DNA of 64,000 bases from Niabella sp. Its GTDB lineage: Bacteria > Bacteroidota > Bacteroidia > Chitinophagales > Chitinophagaceae. Of this stretch, positions 28,286 through 37,125 are shown piece by piece; position 1 is the first letter of the stretch, and the number at the start of each line of letters is the position of its first letter. The notes under the pieces are model-generated. The model did not search any database. It worked only from the letters and a program-made list of their open reading frames with translations, and was not told the origin of the DNA. The position numbers and the translations under genes are program-made. The stretch covers positions 124,974 to 188,973 of the forward strand of contig JAPUDO010000087.1 of NCBI GenBank assembly GCA_027493055.1, in the 5' to 3' direction.

Positions 28286-29308
28286 TTACGTGGATATACT
28301 ATCAATAACTTCCTTAAACAATTGAAAAGAACGCTCCTTTTTTTGCTGGTCAAAGACCTGGGTAGCGATCATTATTTCCTGTATGCCTGTGGCTTCCAAA
28401 AACCCCGAGAGATGACGTGCAATGGTATTTTTATCGCCGATAAAAGAATTAGCAAGCATCTGTTTTACACCGTATTCCTGCTCGGGGGTCCAAAGATACC
28501 GCAGTTCCCCCGGATCAAAAGGTGGCTGTAATGGCGCCCGCTCATTGGTAAAAATACCCATGAACATTTTGTATAAAGAAGTGGAAAGAAAGACTGCTTC
28601 TTCATTTGTTGCTGCTGCAATTACATTTACACAGGCCATCGCATAAGGTTGCTGCAATACAGCTGACGGTTGAAAGTACTCCCTGTAAATAGAAAGCGCC
28701 TGCATTAACTGCGCCGGGGCAAAGTGCGCTGCAAAAGCGTAAGGCAATCCCAACTGTGCTGCCAGGTAAGCGCTGTCTGTGCTGGAACCCAGGATCCAGA
28801 GCGGCACTTCCACCCCTTCGCCCGGTAAAGCCCTGACTTTAGCACCGGCATTTTCAGAACTGAAATAGGTTTGAAGCTGTTTGATATGCGCCCTGAAATC
28901 ATACGGCGCATTAACAGGGCTGTTCCGGATGGTCATAGCTGTTAAGCCATCTGTACCAGGTGCACGCCCCAGACCCAGGTCAATTCTGCCGGGATATAAC
29001 GATCCCAAAGTGCCAAACTGCTCCGCAATAATTAATGGAGAATGATTGGGTAACATAATCCCCCCGGAGCCTACACGGATGGTAGTGGTACCTCCTGCCA
29101 CATAGCCAATTAAAACAGATGTGGCTGCACTGGCCACGCTTTCCATATTATGATGTTCGGAAAACCAGTAACGCGTATAACCCTGGCTTTCCGCAAAGCG
29201 GGCAGTTTGTAAGCTTCTTGCAAAGGTTTGCTGAAGGGTATCATCCTGGCAAACTGTTGCCAGGTCTAATACCGAATATTTTATATTACCCCGTACGGAA
29301 TGCGTCAT
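28286..29308 (-). CDS. LLM-class flavin-dependent oxidoreductase
   Basis: Luciferase-like monooxygenase using FMNH2 and oxygen. 340 residues, TIM-barrel. Family marks are TRYWFSEHHNMESVASAAT near the N-terminus, RVGSGGIMLPNHSPLIIAEQ, GRIDLGLGRAPGTDGLT, and LWILGSSTDSAYLAAQLG. It is closest in pattern to the YhbW-like subgroup whose substrates are unknown. It follows the EamA transporter with a 10-base gap, so the two are co-transcribed and may handle the same compound. Confidence 0.92.
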   Translation of the reverse strand: MTHSVRGNIKYSVLDLATVCQDDTLQQTFARSLQTARFAESQGYTRYWFSEHHNMESVASAATSVLIGYVAGGTTTIRVGSGGIMLPNHSPLIIAEQFGTLGSLYPGRIDLGLGRAPGTDGLTAMTIRNSPVNAPYDFRAHIKQLQTYFSSENAGAKVRALPGEGVEVPLWILGSSTDSAYLAAQLGLPYAFAAHFAPAQLMQALSIYREYFQPSAVLQQPYAMACVNVIAAATNEEAVFLSTSLYKMFMGIFTNERAPLQPPFDPGELRYLWTPEQEYGVKQMLANSFIGDKNTIARHLSGFLEATGIQEIMIATQVFDQQKKERSFQLFKEVIDSIST

Positions 29309-29318
29309 AAAAGTATTA

Positions 29319-30263
29319 TTAAGCGGCTGTCTTCGTCTTCAGCCTTTCAGTTTTCTTAGCCTGCTCCCTTTTGGCAAGGTTAATAAAAAATACACTGCAT
29401 AAAATAACAGCCAGCCCCAGCAGCTGCATCGTTGTTAAACGGTCGTGATTGATCCATACACCTAACAGAACAGCCACTAAAGGATTCACATAAGCATAGG
29501 TGCTTACCTGCGCCGGGCTTCTTACACTTAGTAAAAATACATAGGCGCTATACCCAATGATAGAACCAAAAACAACCAGGTAAGCTGTTGCCATCCACGC
29601 CTGTGCCGGGATCTGCGACCACTGAACGGCTGAAAAATCTTTATTGAACAAGCCTACCAGCAAAAAAGCAAATCCTGCCGCAAACATCTGCCAGGCGGCG
29701 TTTACCGATTGGGAAATATTACGCACCCTGTATTTTGAATATAAAGATCCCAAAGACCAGCTGATGTTTGCTGTGCACAGTACCAGTAAAGCAACAAAAG
29801 TGCTACTATAACCGGTAGCTGCTATTTTCTCATAAAATAAGGCAATAACGCCTAACAGGCCAATAGCTACGCCCAGGAGCGTAAATTTGTTACTGAAATT
29901 TTGTTTCCAGTTTATTTTATCCAGCAATAAGAACCACAAAGGCGCCGAAGCCAGGAAAATGGCAACAAACGAGCTGGGCAAAGACTGTTCGGCCCATATT
30001 ACCGCACCGTTTCCCAGAAAAAGCATCAGCACACCACTTATTGCAGAAGGCAGCACGGCGGCTTTATTCCAGATCTTTTCCCGGCGAAAAGCCACCCATA
30101 ACAACATTATGATTCCTGCAACAAAAAAGCGTACAGCGCCTAATATAGCAGGCGGCATGCTTTTAACAGCCATTTCTATAAAGAAATACGTTGATCCCCA
30201 AATAATGTAAACAGCGGCAAAAGCCAGTATAATCAATACAAATGATGGTTCTTTTTTGTTCAT
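29319..30263 (-). CDS. EamA/DMT-family exporter
   Basis: 314 residues with ten predicted membrane helices as two EamA repeats. The first repeat opens AAVYIIWGSTYFFIEMAVKS and includes GNGAVIWAEQSLPSSFVAI. The second includes CTANISWSLGSLYSKY and VFGSIIGYSAYVFLL, ending in the family's VNPLVAVLLGVWI. A basic tail follows. Members export amino acids, metabolites or drugs; the substrate here is unknown. First gene of a two-gene operon with the luciferase-like enzyme. Confidence 0.93.
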   Translation of the reverse strand: MNKKEPSFVLIILAFAAVYIIWGSTYFFIEMAVKSMPPAILGAVRFFVAGIIMLLWVAFRREKIWNKAAVLPSAISGVLMLFLGNGAVIWAEQSLPSSFVAIFLASAPLWFLLLDKINWKQNFSNKFTLLGVAIGLLGVIALFYEKIAATGYSSTFVALLVLCTANISWSLGSLYSKYRVRNISQSVNAAWQMFAAGFAFLLVGLFNKDFSAVQWSQIPAQAWMATAYLVVFGSIIGYSAYVFLLSVRSPAQVSTYAYVNPLVAVLLGVWINHDRLTTMQLLGLAVILCSVFFINLAKREQAKKTERLKTKTAA

Positions 30264-30486
30264 AACAATTAAGGGCAGGAGCCTTTCATAACCTATCCTA
30301 ACAAATGCAAAGTAAAATGGTTTACAAATATGCCTCCATTCCTTTTTTTATGATTTTCCCAATATACCTTCCCCTGCATTTCCTATGAATATTTATTATA
30401 GTTTTGGGTCATGAGGAACTTCTATATTCCGAAAACATTCGGGATTCATTCATTCTTTGTATAATTTATGAATAAAAAATTTCATG

Positions 30487-30494
30487 TACGTTTG
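30487..30494 (+). promoter_or_regulatory. -7 promoter box for glutaminyl cyclase gene
   Basis: TACGTTTG matches TAnnTTTG, 20 bases before the ATG. A TTTG lies 27 bases upstream, further than the usual 19-21. Confidence 0.5.
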
Positions 30495-30514
30495 CAGCCA
30501 ATTATTTGTACAGC

Positions 30515-31342
30515 ATGAAGAAACGTTCCTCTTTTTTTATAGCACTTGTATTTGCAGCAGGCATTATTAGCTGTAAGGACAATAAAAACGGTAATACCGC
30601 CACCAGTAAACCTGCAACGGATAATATCATTCCTGCCATCAGTTTATCGCTTATTAAAACCTATCCACACGACACGGCTTCATTTACACAGGGACTGGTT
30701 GTTTATAAAGGTCAATTATATGAAGGAACAGGAGGCGCAGCGTATGATGTAGTGGGCAGCAAATTTTCGCGCTTAATGAAAATTAACCTGGAAACGGGTA
30801 AAGCTGAAAAATCACTTGACCTCGACCCAAAATATTTTGGAGAAGGTATTACTATTTTAAACGATACCGTTTATCAGCTTACCTGGCGTGAAAATAAAGC
30901 TTTTGCCTATACACTTCCTGATTTTAAAAAAGTGAAAGAATTTGATATCACCACTGAAGGTTGGGGCATTACTACCAATGGCAAAGAATTAATTGTAACA
31001 GATGGTACCGGGAACTTATACTTTTATGAACCATCCACTTTCAAATTGCTGCATACACAATCCGTAACATTCAATGGTGAATTAGCCTATAACCTTAATG
31101 AACTTGAATATATTGATGGTTTTATTTACGCAAATGTATGGCAGCAGCCATATATCTTAAAAATAGACCCTAATAACGGACTGATAACAGGAAGGATAGA
31201 TATTTCAGATATCTGGGAACGCGTAAACAGTAAAGAACCCAATAATGTACCCAATGGTATTGCTTATGATGCTGACACCAAAAAGATCTACATCACCGGT
31301 AAGAAATGGCCTGAATTGTACGAGGTGCAGTTAGGACAATAA
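30515..31342 (+). CDS. Glutaminyl-peptide cyclotransferase, lipoprotein
   Basis: Converts N-terminal glutamine to pyroglutamate; beta-propeller type as in plants and bacteria. 275 residues from the ATG giving MKKRSSFFIALVF; a TTG three codons earlier is less likely. The signal peptide ends at ISCKD, so the enzyme is probably anchored by lipid. Family motifs are PHDTASFTQGLVVYKGQLYE, STGG-like GTGGAAYDVVG, LTWRENKAFAYTLPDF, TNGKELIVTDGTGNLYF and NELEYIDGFIYANVWQ. Stands alone. Confidence 0.93.
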   Translation: MKKRSSFFIALVFAAGIISCKDNKNGNTATSKPATDNIIPAISLSLIKTYPHDTASFTQGLVVYKGQLYEGTGGAAYDVVGSKFSRLMKINLETGKAEKSLDLDPKYFGEGITILNDTVYQLTWRENKAFAYTLPDFKKVKEFDITTEGWGITTNGKELIVTDGTGNLYFYEPSTFKLLHTQSVTFNGELAYNLNELEYIDGFIYANVWQQPYILKIDPNNGLITGRIDISDIWERVNSKEPNNVPNGIAYDADTKKIYITGKKWPELYEVQLGQ

Positions 31343-31400
31343 TACCTTCCTCCTTAGCAAGTATGGGCTAAATAATATTATTTAGTGGCCGCTGGTTAAT

Positions 31401-31599
31401 TGCCACAGATACACAGATATTTTATAAAAATAAATGGATAGGTTTAACACAAAATAGTTTTGCATTTTTGTAAGTTGACGAAATTTCTTTGTGCAAGGGT
31501 TTGAGAATTATTTACAAATTTACTTGCAGAAAAATAGTAGCAATATGTTAGTATATTCTGTTAAACTAAGTATCAAAGGATTTCCGTGCATCTGTGGCA
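31401..31599. mobile_element. 199-bp element with inverted ends, non-coding
   Basis: Left end TGCCACAGATACACAGA and right end TCCGTGCATCTGTGGCA are inverted repeats (15 of 17 positions). The interior is AT-rich with no coding frame. A single end-like sequence occurs at 13359. It resembles a MITE or other short passive element; no target duplication was seen. Confidence 0.45.
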
Positions 31600-31639
31600 T
31601 ATTTACTTTTTCACTAAAGATTCAAAAGATATCCCAACC

Positions 31640-32536
31640 CTATTTAGCCCGGACAACATAAATAACCGAGCAGCATTGCTGCACATTGCCAACAGCATTA
31701 ATATTGGATGCCAGGCCGTGCAAACCGGCGCTAACATAGTTGACCTTACCGGTTTTGTATTTGCTGCTCAGCATATCCACATAAAAACTGTCGAACCACA
31801 TAGGCAGCATCCCCGCAATCTCTAATCCATGTTGTTCCATTAGCGTTTGCATAGCCTTTGGAGAAAAATGATACAAATGCCTGGGCACATCATAGCCAGC
31901 CCAATACTTTCCATACACCCGGGCATCCTTGGTGGTATAATTAGGTACCGCAATAAATAATACACCATTTTTAGCCAGCAGCTTTTTCATTTGCTCCACA
32001 TACTCATGCAAGGCATGTACATGCTCCAGCACATGCCAAAGTGTAACAGCATTGAAGCTACAGGAATCTAACGAAAACAAAAGGTGAGAAGGATTGGATT
32101 CTACGCCATATTCCGTTCTTGCCAGCTCCCTTGCATCGGCATCGGGTTCAAGGCCAGACACCCGCCAGCCCTGCAACCGCATAGTGTGTAAAAAAGTACC
32201 CGTTCCGCTGCCAACATCCAGTAAATTACCTGTTTGCAGTCCTGTATATTTTTTTACCACAGCAGCTTTTTGCTTCATGGTACGAACGCGTACCCTTTGG
32301 TATAAGCGGTTGATTAGCCCTTTATTTGTATTGGTATGCGAAATATAATCTTCGGATTTATAGTATTGGCCTATCTCTTCCAATACCGGCACATCCTGCG
32401 TAAATCTCAGTGTACAATCATTACAGTGAACTATCTCAAACTCCTTGCCGCTAACTGTGTAATCCTTTACATTGAAAACAGGCTGCAGATTGTGTGACTT
32501 ACAAACAGGACAATGTGTATAATGAATAACTGGCAT
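31640..32536 (-). CDS. Class I SAM methyltransferase with N-terminal zinc ribbon
   Basis: 298 residues. The N-terminus has paired cysteines (HCPVCKSHN and VHCNDCTLRF) that look like a zinc ribbon. The SAM-binding domain follows: NLLDVGSGTGTFLHTM, SGLEPDADAREL and VTLWHVLEHVHALHEYVEQM. The remaining part includes VPRHLYHFSPKAMQTLMEQH, a pattern of Methyltransf_11/23-type enzymes acting on lipids, quinones or sugars. Substrate unknown. It lies upstream of nothing on the same strand; the A-type carrier gene is 70 bases before it. Confidence 0.9.
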   Translation of the reverse strand: MPVIHYTHCPVCKSHNLQPVFNVKDYTVSGKEFEIVHCNDCTLRFTQDVPVLEEIGQYYKSEDYISHTNTNKGLINRLYQRVRVRTMKQKAAVVKKYTGLQTGNLLDVGSGTGTFLHTMRLQGWRVSGLEPDADARELARTEYGVESNPSHLLFSLDSCSFNAVTLWHVLEHVHALHEYVEQMKKLLAKNGVLFIAVPNYTTKDARVYGKYWAGYDVPRHLYHFSPKAMQTLMEQHGLEIAGMLPMWFDSFYVDMLSSKYKTGKVNYVSAGLHGLASNINAVGNVQQCCSVIYVVRAK

Positions 32537-32606
32537 TAGTTAAATACTTAATATCCGTACAGCGAACCTTCGCCAGGCTCAGGACGACAGTACGGACAGG
32601 GTGAGG

Positions 32607-32954
32607 TTAAACGGCAAAACTGGTTCCGCAGCCGCAGGTGCTGCTGGCATTAGGATTAGAAAAGGTAAATCCACGGTTATCCAGACCTTCGCTCCAGTCT
32701 ATTTCCATTCCGGCTAAATACAACTCATGAGACTTATTAATAATACAGGGAATGCTCTCTATTTCAAACTCCTTATCATTACCCTCTTTGGCATCAAAAC
32801 CTAAAATATAGCTCATGCCGCTGCAACCACCACCCTTTACTCCTACACGCAGGTACTGTGCCTTATCAAAGCCAGGTTCATTCATCAGTCTTTTTATTTC
32901 TTTTACAGCTCCGGCGGTTAAACTTACCGGGCTGTTGGCTATAGTAGTATCCAT
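32607..32954 (-). CDS. A-type iron-sulfur carrier (HesB/IscA/ErpA family)
   Basis: 115 residues. Carries Fe-S clusters from the scaffold to target proteins. The three ligand cysteines are in KGGGCSGMSY and in STCGCGTSF at the C-terminus (C-x~60-C-x-C). VSLTAGAVKEIKRLM and LYLAGMEIDWSEGLDNRGF complete the family pattern. SUF genes are not in the window, so whether it is SufA- or ErpA-like is unclear. A -7 box ends four bases before the ATG. Confidence 0.94.
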   Translation of the reverse strand: MDTTIANSPVSLTAGAVKEIKRLMNEPGFDKAQYLRVGVKGGGCSGMSYILGFDAKEGNDKEFEIESIPCIINKSHELYLAGMEIDWSEGLDNRGFTFSNPNASSTCGCGTSFAV

Positions 32955-32958
32955 AGTG

Positions 32959-32966
32959 CAAAATTA
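32959..32966 (-). promoter_or_regulatory. -7 promoter box four bases before the A-type carrier ATG
   Basis: Reads TAATTTTG on the minus strand, matching TAnnTTTG. A transcript from here would have almost no leader. Confidence 0.5.
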
Positions 32967-33188
32967 ATTAAAACAAATCTATTATTATGTCATCGTTCGG
33001 TAACCTGGTCTATAAACATAACATCCCTACGGGATGTGCCCACACGATACGGGTTAGGATGAACGCATAAATTCAAAATCTAAAATTGACATATTGCTGC
33101 TCTTCCCCTCCCGGATGAAATATTCTATTGAAAATGTCGCTGCCGCTTTACTCCTGAAAAGCCAGCTATCTGGTCAAATAAGCCTGTA

Positions 33189-33287
33189 GGGCTGACAGGA
33201 TTATAAAAACAAGAGTACGCGCGATTTAAAACTCCGCAAGGAGTGACATAGAGCAAGGAACCCTTCAAAATCAGATGCGTTTGTCCT
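33189..33287. repeat. Dispersed ~100-bp repeat, copy 2
   Basis: Same landmarks as copy 1: GGGCTGACAGGATTATAAAA, ACTCC-GCAA-GGAGT, GACATA, and AAAATCAGATGCGTTTG. The sequence before both copies also shares CCTGAAA-AGCC. Confidence 0.8.
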
Positions 33288-33422
33288 GCCTGCGGTCAGG
33301 CCAGCTACACAGATTTACTTAATTTATGCAAACTACAATATATAATTCTCCATCTATCTGAATTACTGCTGTAGAGCAGACTGCACGACTCTGTGTTTAC
33401 AGCAAGATCGATTTTAAATAAT

Positions 33423-33449
33423 CTGGTCAGACCGAGACGGTCAGACCAG
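33423..33449 (-). terminator. Hairpin after tex
   Basis: CTGGTCAGACCG pairs with CGGTCAGACCAG around AGA with one A-A mismatch. It adjoins the tex stop and is followed on the minus strand by an A/T-rich tract, so it may end tex transcription. Confidence 0.5.
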
Positions 33450-33450
33450 G

Positions 33451-35697
33451 TTATTTATCAAATTTCTTCCTCAGTGCATCAAGGCTGGACTGGAAGTTGT
33501 TCTTTGGTTTATAGCTCACCGCGGTACCTTTGGGCATATTGGTGCGCGGCCTTTGTTCTGTTTTATTCTCCTCCTTCATGCTTAACGCAATACGCTTACG
33601 GGAAGCATCCACTTCCAGCACGGTTACCATTACTTTCTGGTTCAGCTTTACTACTTCATTAGGATCGCTTACATATTTATTGGCTAAATGAGAAACATGC
33701 ACCAGGCCATCCTGCTTTACGCCTACATCCACAAAAGCGCCAAAATTGGTAATATTGGTAACAATACCCGGCACTTTCATCCCCGGCTTCAGATCAGCCA
33801 TAGTGGCTAAACCCTCGGCAAAGCGAAACTCTTCAATCGTATCACGTGGATCACGGCCCGGCTTTTCCAGCTCCTTCAATATATCTTCAATGGTATATGC
33901 TCCTGCTGTTTCACTGATAAAATCACGCGGGTTTATCTGTTTCCTCACATCAGGCTTTGCTATAATATCGTTTACAGTGCAATGCAGTTTTTTTGCCATC
34001 TCTTCTACAATCCCATAGCTCTCCGGGTGCACCGCAGAATTATCTAAGGGATTTTCTGCATTAGGTATCCGCAGAAAGCCTGCGCATTGCTCATAGGCTT
34101 TAGGGCCAAGCATAGATACTTTCAGCAGTTCGCCGCGTGAGGTAAATCCGCCGTTCTTATTCCGGTATTCTACAATATTCTTTGCTGTTGTTGATGTAAG
34201 ACCAGACACATAAGTCAGCAAATGTTTACTCGCAGTATTTACATCAACACCTACATAGTTCACGCAGCTTTGTACTACGTTGTCCAGGCTATCTTTGAGG
34301 CGATTTTGATTCACATCGTGTTGATACTGACCTACACCTATACTTTTAGCATCTATTTTTACCAGCTCGCTTAACGGATCTAACAAGCGACGGCCAATGC
34401 TGATAGCGCCACGCACGGTAACATCTTCATCAGGAAACTCTTCACGCGCTACTTCACTTGCTGAATAAATAGAAGCACCGCTTTCGTTTACCATAAATAT
34501 GGAAACAGGTTTGCCAAAGTCTATACCCCGTACCAGCTTCTCTGTTTCCTTGCTGGCAGTACCGTTACCATAACCGATAGCTTCAATGTTATATTTACCA
34601 ACAAGATCTTTAATAGTGGCAATAGCGCCCTCCCATTCATTTTGAGGCGCATGAGGATAGATGGTTACATACTTCAGGAAAGTTCCGTTTTCGTCCAGGC
34701 ACACCACTTTACAACCTGTTCTGAAGCCCGGATCTATAGCCAGTACTCTTTTGCTTCCTAAAGGCGAGGCCAGTAATAGCTGGCGCAGGTTCTCAGCAAA
34801 CACACGGATCGCCTCCTCATCGGCAGCGGTTTTGCTGCTCATGCGAAATTCTGTTTCTATTGCAGGTTTAAGTAAGCGGCTGTACGCGTCTTCTGTTGCC
34901 AAAGCCACTTCCTGGCCTGCTTCACCAGAAGATTTTACAAATACATTTTTCAGCTCACCAATAGCCGAATCTTTTTCGATAGCAATATCCATGATCAGGA
35001 AACCTTCTTTTTCTCCACGCCTGATCGCTAACAGCCGGTGCGAGGGACAATCAGCCAGCGGCTCTTTAAAGTCGAAGTAATCACGATACTTCTGTGCCTC
35101 TTCCGTTTCTTTTTTTGTTGTCAGCACACGCGCAGCAATTACAGCGCTTTCCTGGAACATAGAGCGCACCAGCGTTCTGGCCTGCTCGCTCTCAGATACC
35201 CACTCGGCAATAATATCCCTGGCGCCCTGCAAAGCTTCTGCTTTGTCTTTTACCTGCTCATTGACAAAGCAGGCTATTTCCTCCTCACCAATATTTTTCT
35301 CCTGCGAAAAAATTAATTGTGCCAAAGGTTCCAGCCCCTTTTCAATAGCCACAGTGGCCCTGGTTTTACGCTTGGGTTTATAGGGCAGGTAAATATCTTC
35401 CAGCTCTGTGGCAGAGATACAATTTTCAATGCGCAGCTTTAATTCGGGAGTGAGCTTACCCGCAGCTTCTATGGTCTTCACCACAGTATCCTTACGCTTT
35501 ATCAGCTCATCATAATATTTTATCTTATCAATTACGTTTCCTACCTGCACTTCATCCATATTGCCGGTAGCTTCTTTCCTGTACCTGCTGATAAAAGGAA
35601 TGGTGGCGCCTTCTTCGTGCAATTGCTGCACATTGGTTACGTTCTTTACAGGCAGCGATAAATCGGTAGCTATTTGCTGTATATATTTTAAATCCAT
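33451..35697 (-). CDS. tex: Tex-family RNA-binding transcription accessory protein
   Basis: 748 residues, full length. Domains in order: N-terminal helical module (EGATIPFISRYRKEATGNMD), a YqgF/RNase H-like fold (RVLAIDPGFRTGCKVVCLDE), helix-hairpin-helix repeats (VDVNTASKHLLTYVSGL, NIVEYRNKNGGF), and a C-terminal S1 RNA-binding domain (GIVTNITNFGAFVDVGVKQD, GLVHVSHLAN). The tail is basic. Tex is a cytoplasmic protein tied to transcription and RNA metabolism; its exact action is not settled. It has its own promoter box. Confidence 0.96.
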   Translation of the reverse strand: MDLKYIQQIATDLSLPVKNVTNVQQLHEEGATIPFISRYRKEATGNMDEVQVGNVIDKIKYYDELIKRKDTVVKTIEAAGKLTPELKLRIENCISATELEDIYLPYKPKRKTRATVAIEKGLEPLAQLIFSQEKNIGEEEIACFVNEQVKDKAEALQGARDIIAEWVSESEQARTLVRSMFQESAVIAARVLTTKKETEEAQKYRDYFDFKEPLADCPSHRLLAIRRGEKEGFLIMDIAIEKDSAIGELKNVFVKSSGEAGQEVALATEDAYSRLLKPAIETEFRMSSKTAADEEAIRVFAENLRQLLLASPLGSKRVLAIDPGFRTGCKVVCLDENGTFLKYVTIYPHAPQNEWEGAIATIKDLVGKYNIEAIGYGNGTASKETEKLVRGIDFGKPVSIFMVNESGASIYSASEVAREEFPDEDVTVRGAISIGRRLLDPLSELVKIDAKSIGVGQYQHDVNQNRLKDSLDNVVQSCVNYVGVDVNTASKHLLTYVSGLTSTTAKNIVEYRNKNGGFTSRGELLKVSMLGPKAYEQCAGFLRIPNAENPLDNSAVHPESYGIVEEMAKKLHCTVNDIIAKPDVRKQINPRDFISETAGAYTIEDILKELEKPGRDPRDTIEEFRFAEGLATMADLKPGMKVPGIVTNITNFGAFVDVGVKQDGLVHVSHLANKYVSDPNEVVKLNQKVMVTVLEVDASRKRIALSMKEENKTEQRPRTNMPKGTAVSYKPKNNFQSSLDALRKKFDK

Positions 35698-36050
35698 CTT
35701 TAATTTTTAAGTGCCGGTCAATTTACCGGGATGCAAATGTAACAGCCTGTAAAAAACAAAAAAATATTTTTTGAAAGCAGTTTTCCCCATATTGGTTACA
35801 GGTTCCTGATTTCAGGTTCCAGATTCCAGGTTCAAAGTTTCAGGATTTAAACTCACTTTACCCCGATTGAAAATTAGTTATTGAATATTTCATGCCTTTG
35901 TATAGAATATCCGTACATTCAATATTCTATGTTCAACAATTAAAGCTCAGTTCCAAGTTTCAGGTTCCAGGTTTCAGGATGTGTTATTCAAGACATTAGA
36001 TCTTAGTACTTAGACTGTAACCAGTAATCTGTATCCAGCATCGAAATAAC
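35698..36050. other. Gene-free stretch with CAGGTTCC tandem repeats
   Basis: Apart from the tex promoter, it holds two clusters of overlapping CAGGTTCC and TTTCAGG units (about 35799-35843 and 35948-35979) and a CAATATTC repeat. No gene is seen. Confidence 0.6.
35734..35741 (-). promoter_or_regulatory. -7 promoter box for tex
   Basis: Reads TACATTTG on the minus strand, matching TAnnTTTG, 36 bases before the ATG. Confidence 0.5.
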
Positions 36051-37094
36051 CTATTCATATACAATCTCCGCATCTCCTCCCACCGGGAAACCCTGGCAGG
36101 TGAGCACCCTCCCTTTGGCAATTTCATCATCAGTCAGTACCTCGTTATAAGCCATCCATATTTTACCGGAAACGCAGGTAGCCACGCAGCTTCCGCAACG
36201 GCCTGCTTCGCAGCTATAAGGTACCGTAATTTTTGCTGCTTTTGCTGATGCTGTAATGCTCTGGGGATATTGCACTTCAATCGTATGTACCTTGCTGCCC
36301 ACATGCAATGTAACCCAATGCAGGTCCTTATCGGGAGGAGCCGGTAACCTGGCAGGAGGCATAGGATTGAAATCTTCCTTAAATATCTGTGCATTATGAA
36401 TACCATTGTTTCGCAAAGAAATGGTGGACATCAGCATATAATCAAACGGGCCGCAGATATAAAACAGGATATTGCTCTTATCTGTACCATTAAAATTTTT
36501 ATCGATAAGATGTGTCAATAACCAATGACTGAGCCGGCTTTGATATACATCCAGCTTATAGCTATACATAAAATGAATATGGAACCGGTGGCTGTATAAG
36601 CCCTGTAAATGCTTCAACGCTTCAAGAAAAATGGCTTCAGATTCGTTGCGGTTGCTGTAAAACAGGAATATCTTCTGCTTCGTGGTAAGCAAAAGGGTTT
36701 TAATCATGGAAAAGCAAGGTGTAATGCCACTTCCTGCTGCCAGAAAGCAAAATACTTTTCCTTCTGTTTCTTCGGGCAGCACAAAAAAACCACTGATACC
36801 GGATGTATGTAATATATCGCCAGGCTTCGCTTTATAAACCAGCCACCGGGAGAACTCCCCGTTATCCAGCTTTTTTACTGTAACCGATAACGGTTCCCCC
36901 GCTGCAGGCGATGAGGTAATGGAATAAGAGCGGCGCTGTTCCCCGCTCTTTGTATGAAATATGAATGTAATAAACTGGCCAGGCTTATAGCGGGGCTGCC
37001 AACCGTCTAAAGGCTTTAATATTAAAGTACGGGCATCAGTTGTTTCTGCAGTTACCTTAACCACTTCCACTTTCCTGATAATATTGGTATCCAT
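36051..37094 (-). CDS. PaaE-like ferredoxin-NADP(H) reductase
   Basis: 347 residues, three domains: FAD-binding barrel (RRSYSITSSPAAGEPLSV), NAD(P)-binding fold (FLAAGSGITPCFSMIK, LFYICGPFDYMLM), and a C-terminal plant-type [2Fe-2S] ferredoxin (CEAGRCGSCVATCVSG, then VLTCQGFPV, giving C-x4-C-x2-C and a fourth Cys). This is the layout of PaaE and of several oxygenase reductases. No phenylacetate genes are present, so its oxygenase partner is unknown. It lies 31 bases upstream of nothing related; the EnvC gene follows behind it on the same strand, read first. Confidence 0.92.
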   Translation of the reverse strand: MDTNIIRKVEVVKVTAETTDARTLILKPLDGWQPRYKPGQFITFIFHTKSGEQRRSYSITSSPAAGEPLSVTVKKLDNGEFSRWLVYKAKPGDILHTSGISGFFVLPEETEGKVFCFLAAGSGITPCFSMIKTLLLTTKQKIFLFYSNRNESEAIFLEALKHLQGLYSHRFHIHFMYSYKLDVYQSRLSHWLLTHLIDKNFNGTDKSNILFYICGPFDYMLMSTISLRNNGIHNAQIFKEDFNPMPPARLPAPPDKDLHWVTLHVGSKVHTIEVQYPQSITASAKAAKITVPYSCEAGRCGSCVATCVSGKIWMAYNEVLTDDEIAKGRVLTCQGFPVGGDAEIVYE

Positions 37095-37125
37095 TGCAGG
37101 AAGATACGTTAAATTACAAAGGTTA

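Larger units (their letters stand above)
32955..33450. other. Gene-free stretch with repeats
   Basis: No coding frame. It holds the A-type carrier promoter, CATCCC-TAC-GGGATG, copy 2 of the dispersed repeat, and an imperfect hairpin next to the tex stop. Confidence 0.6.
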
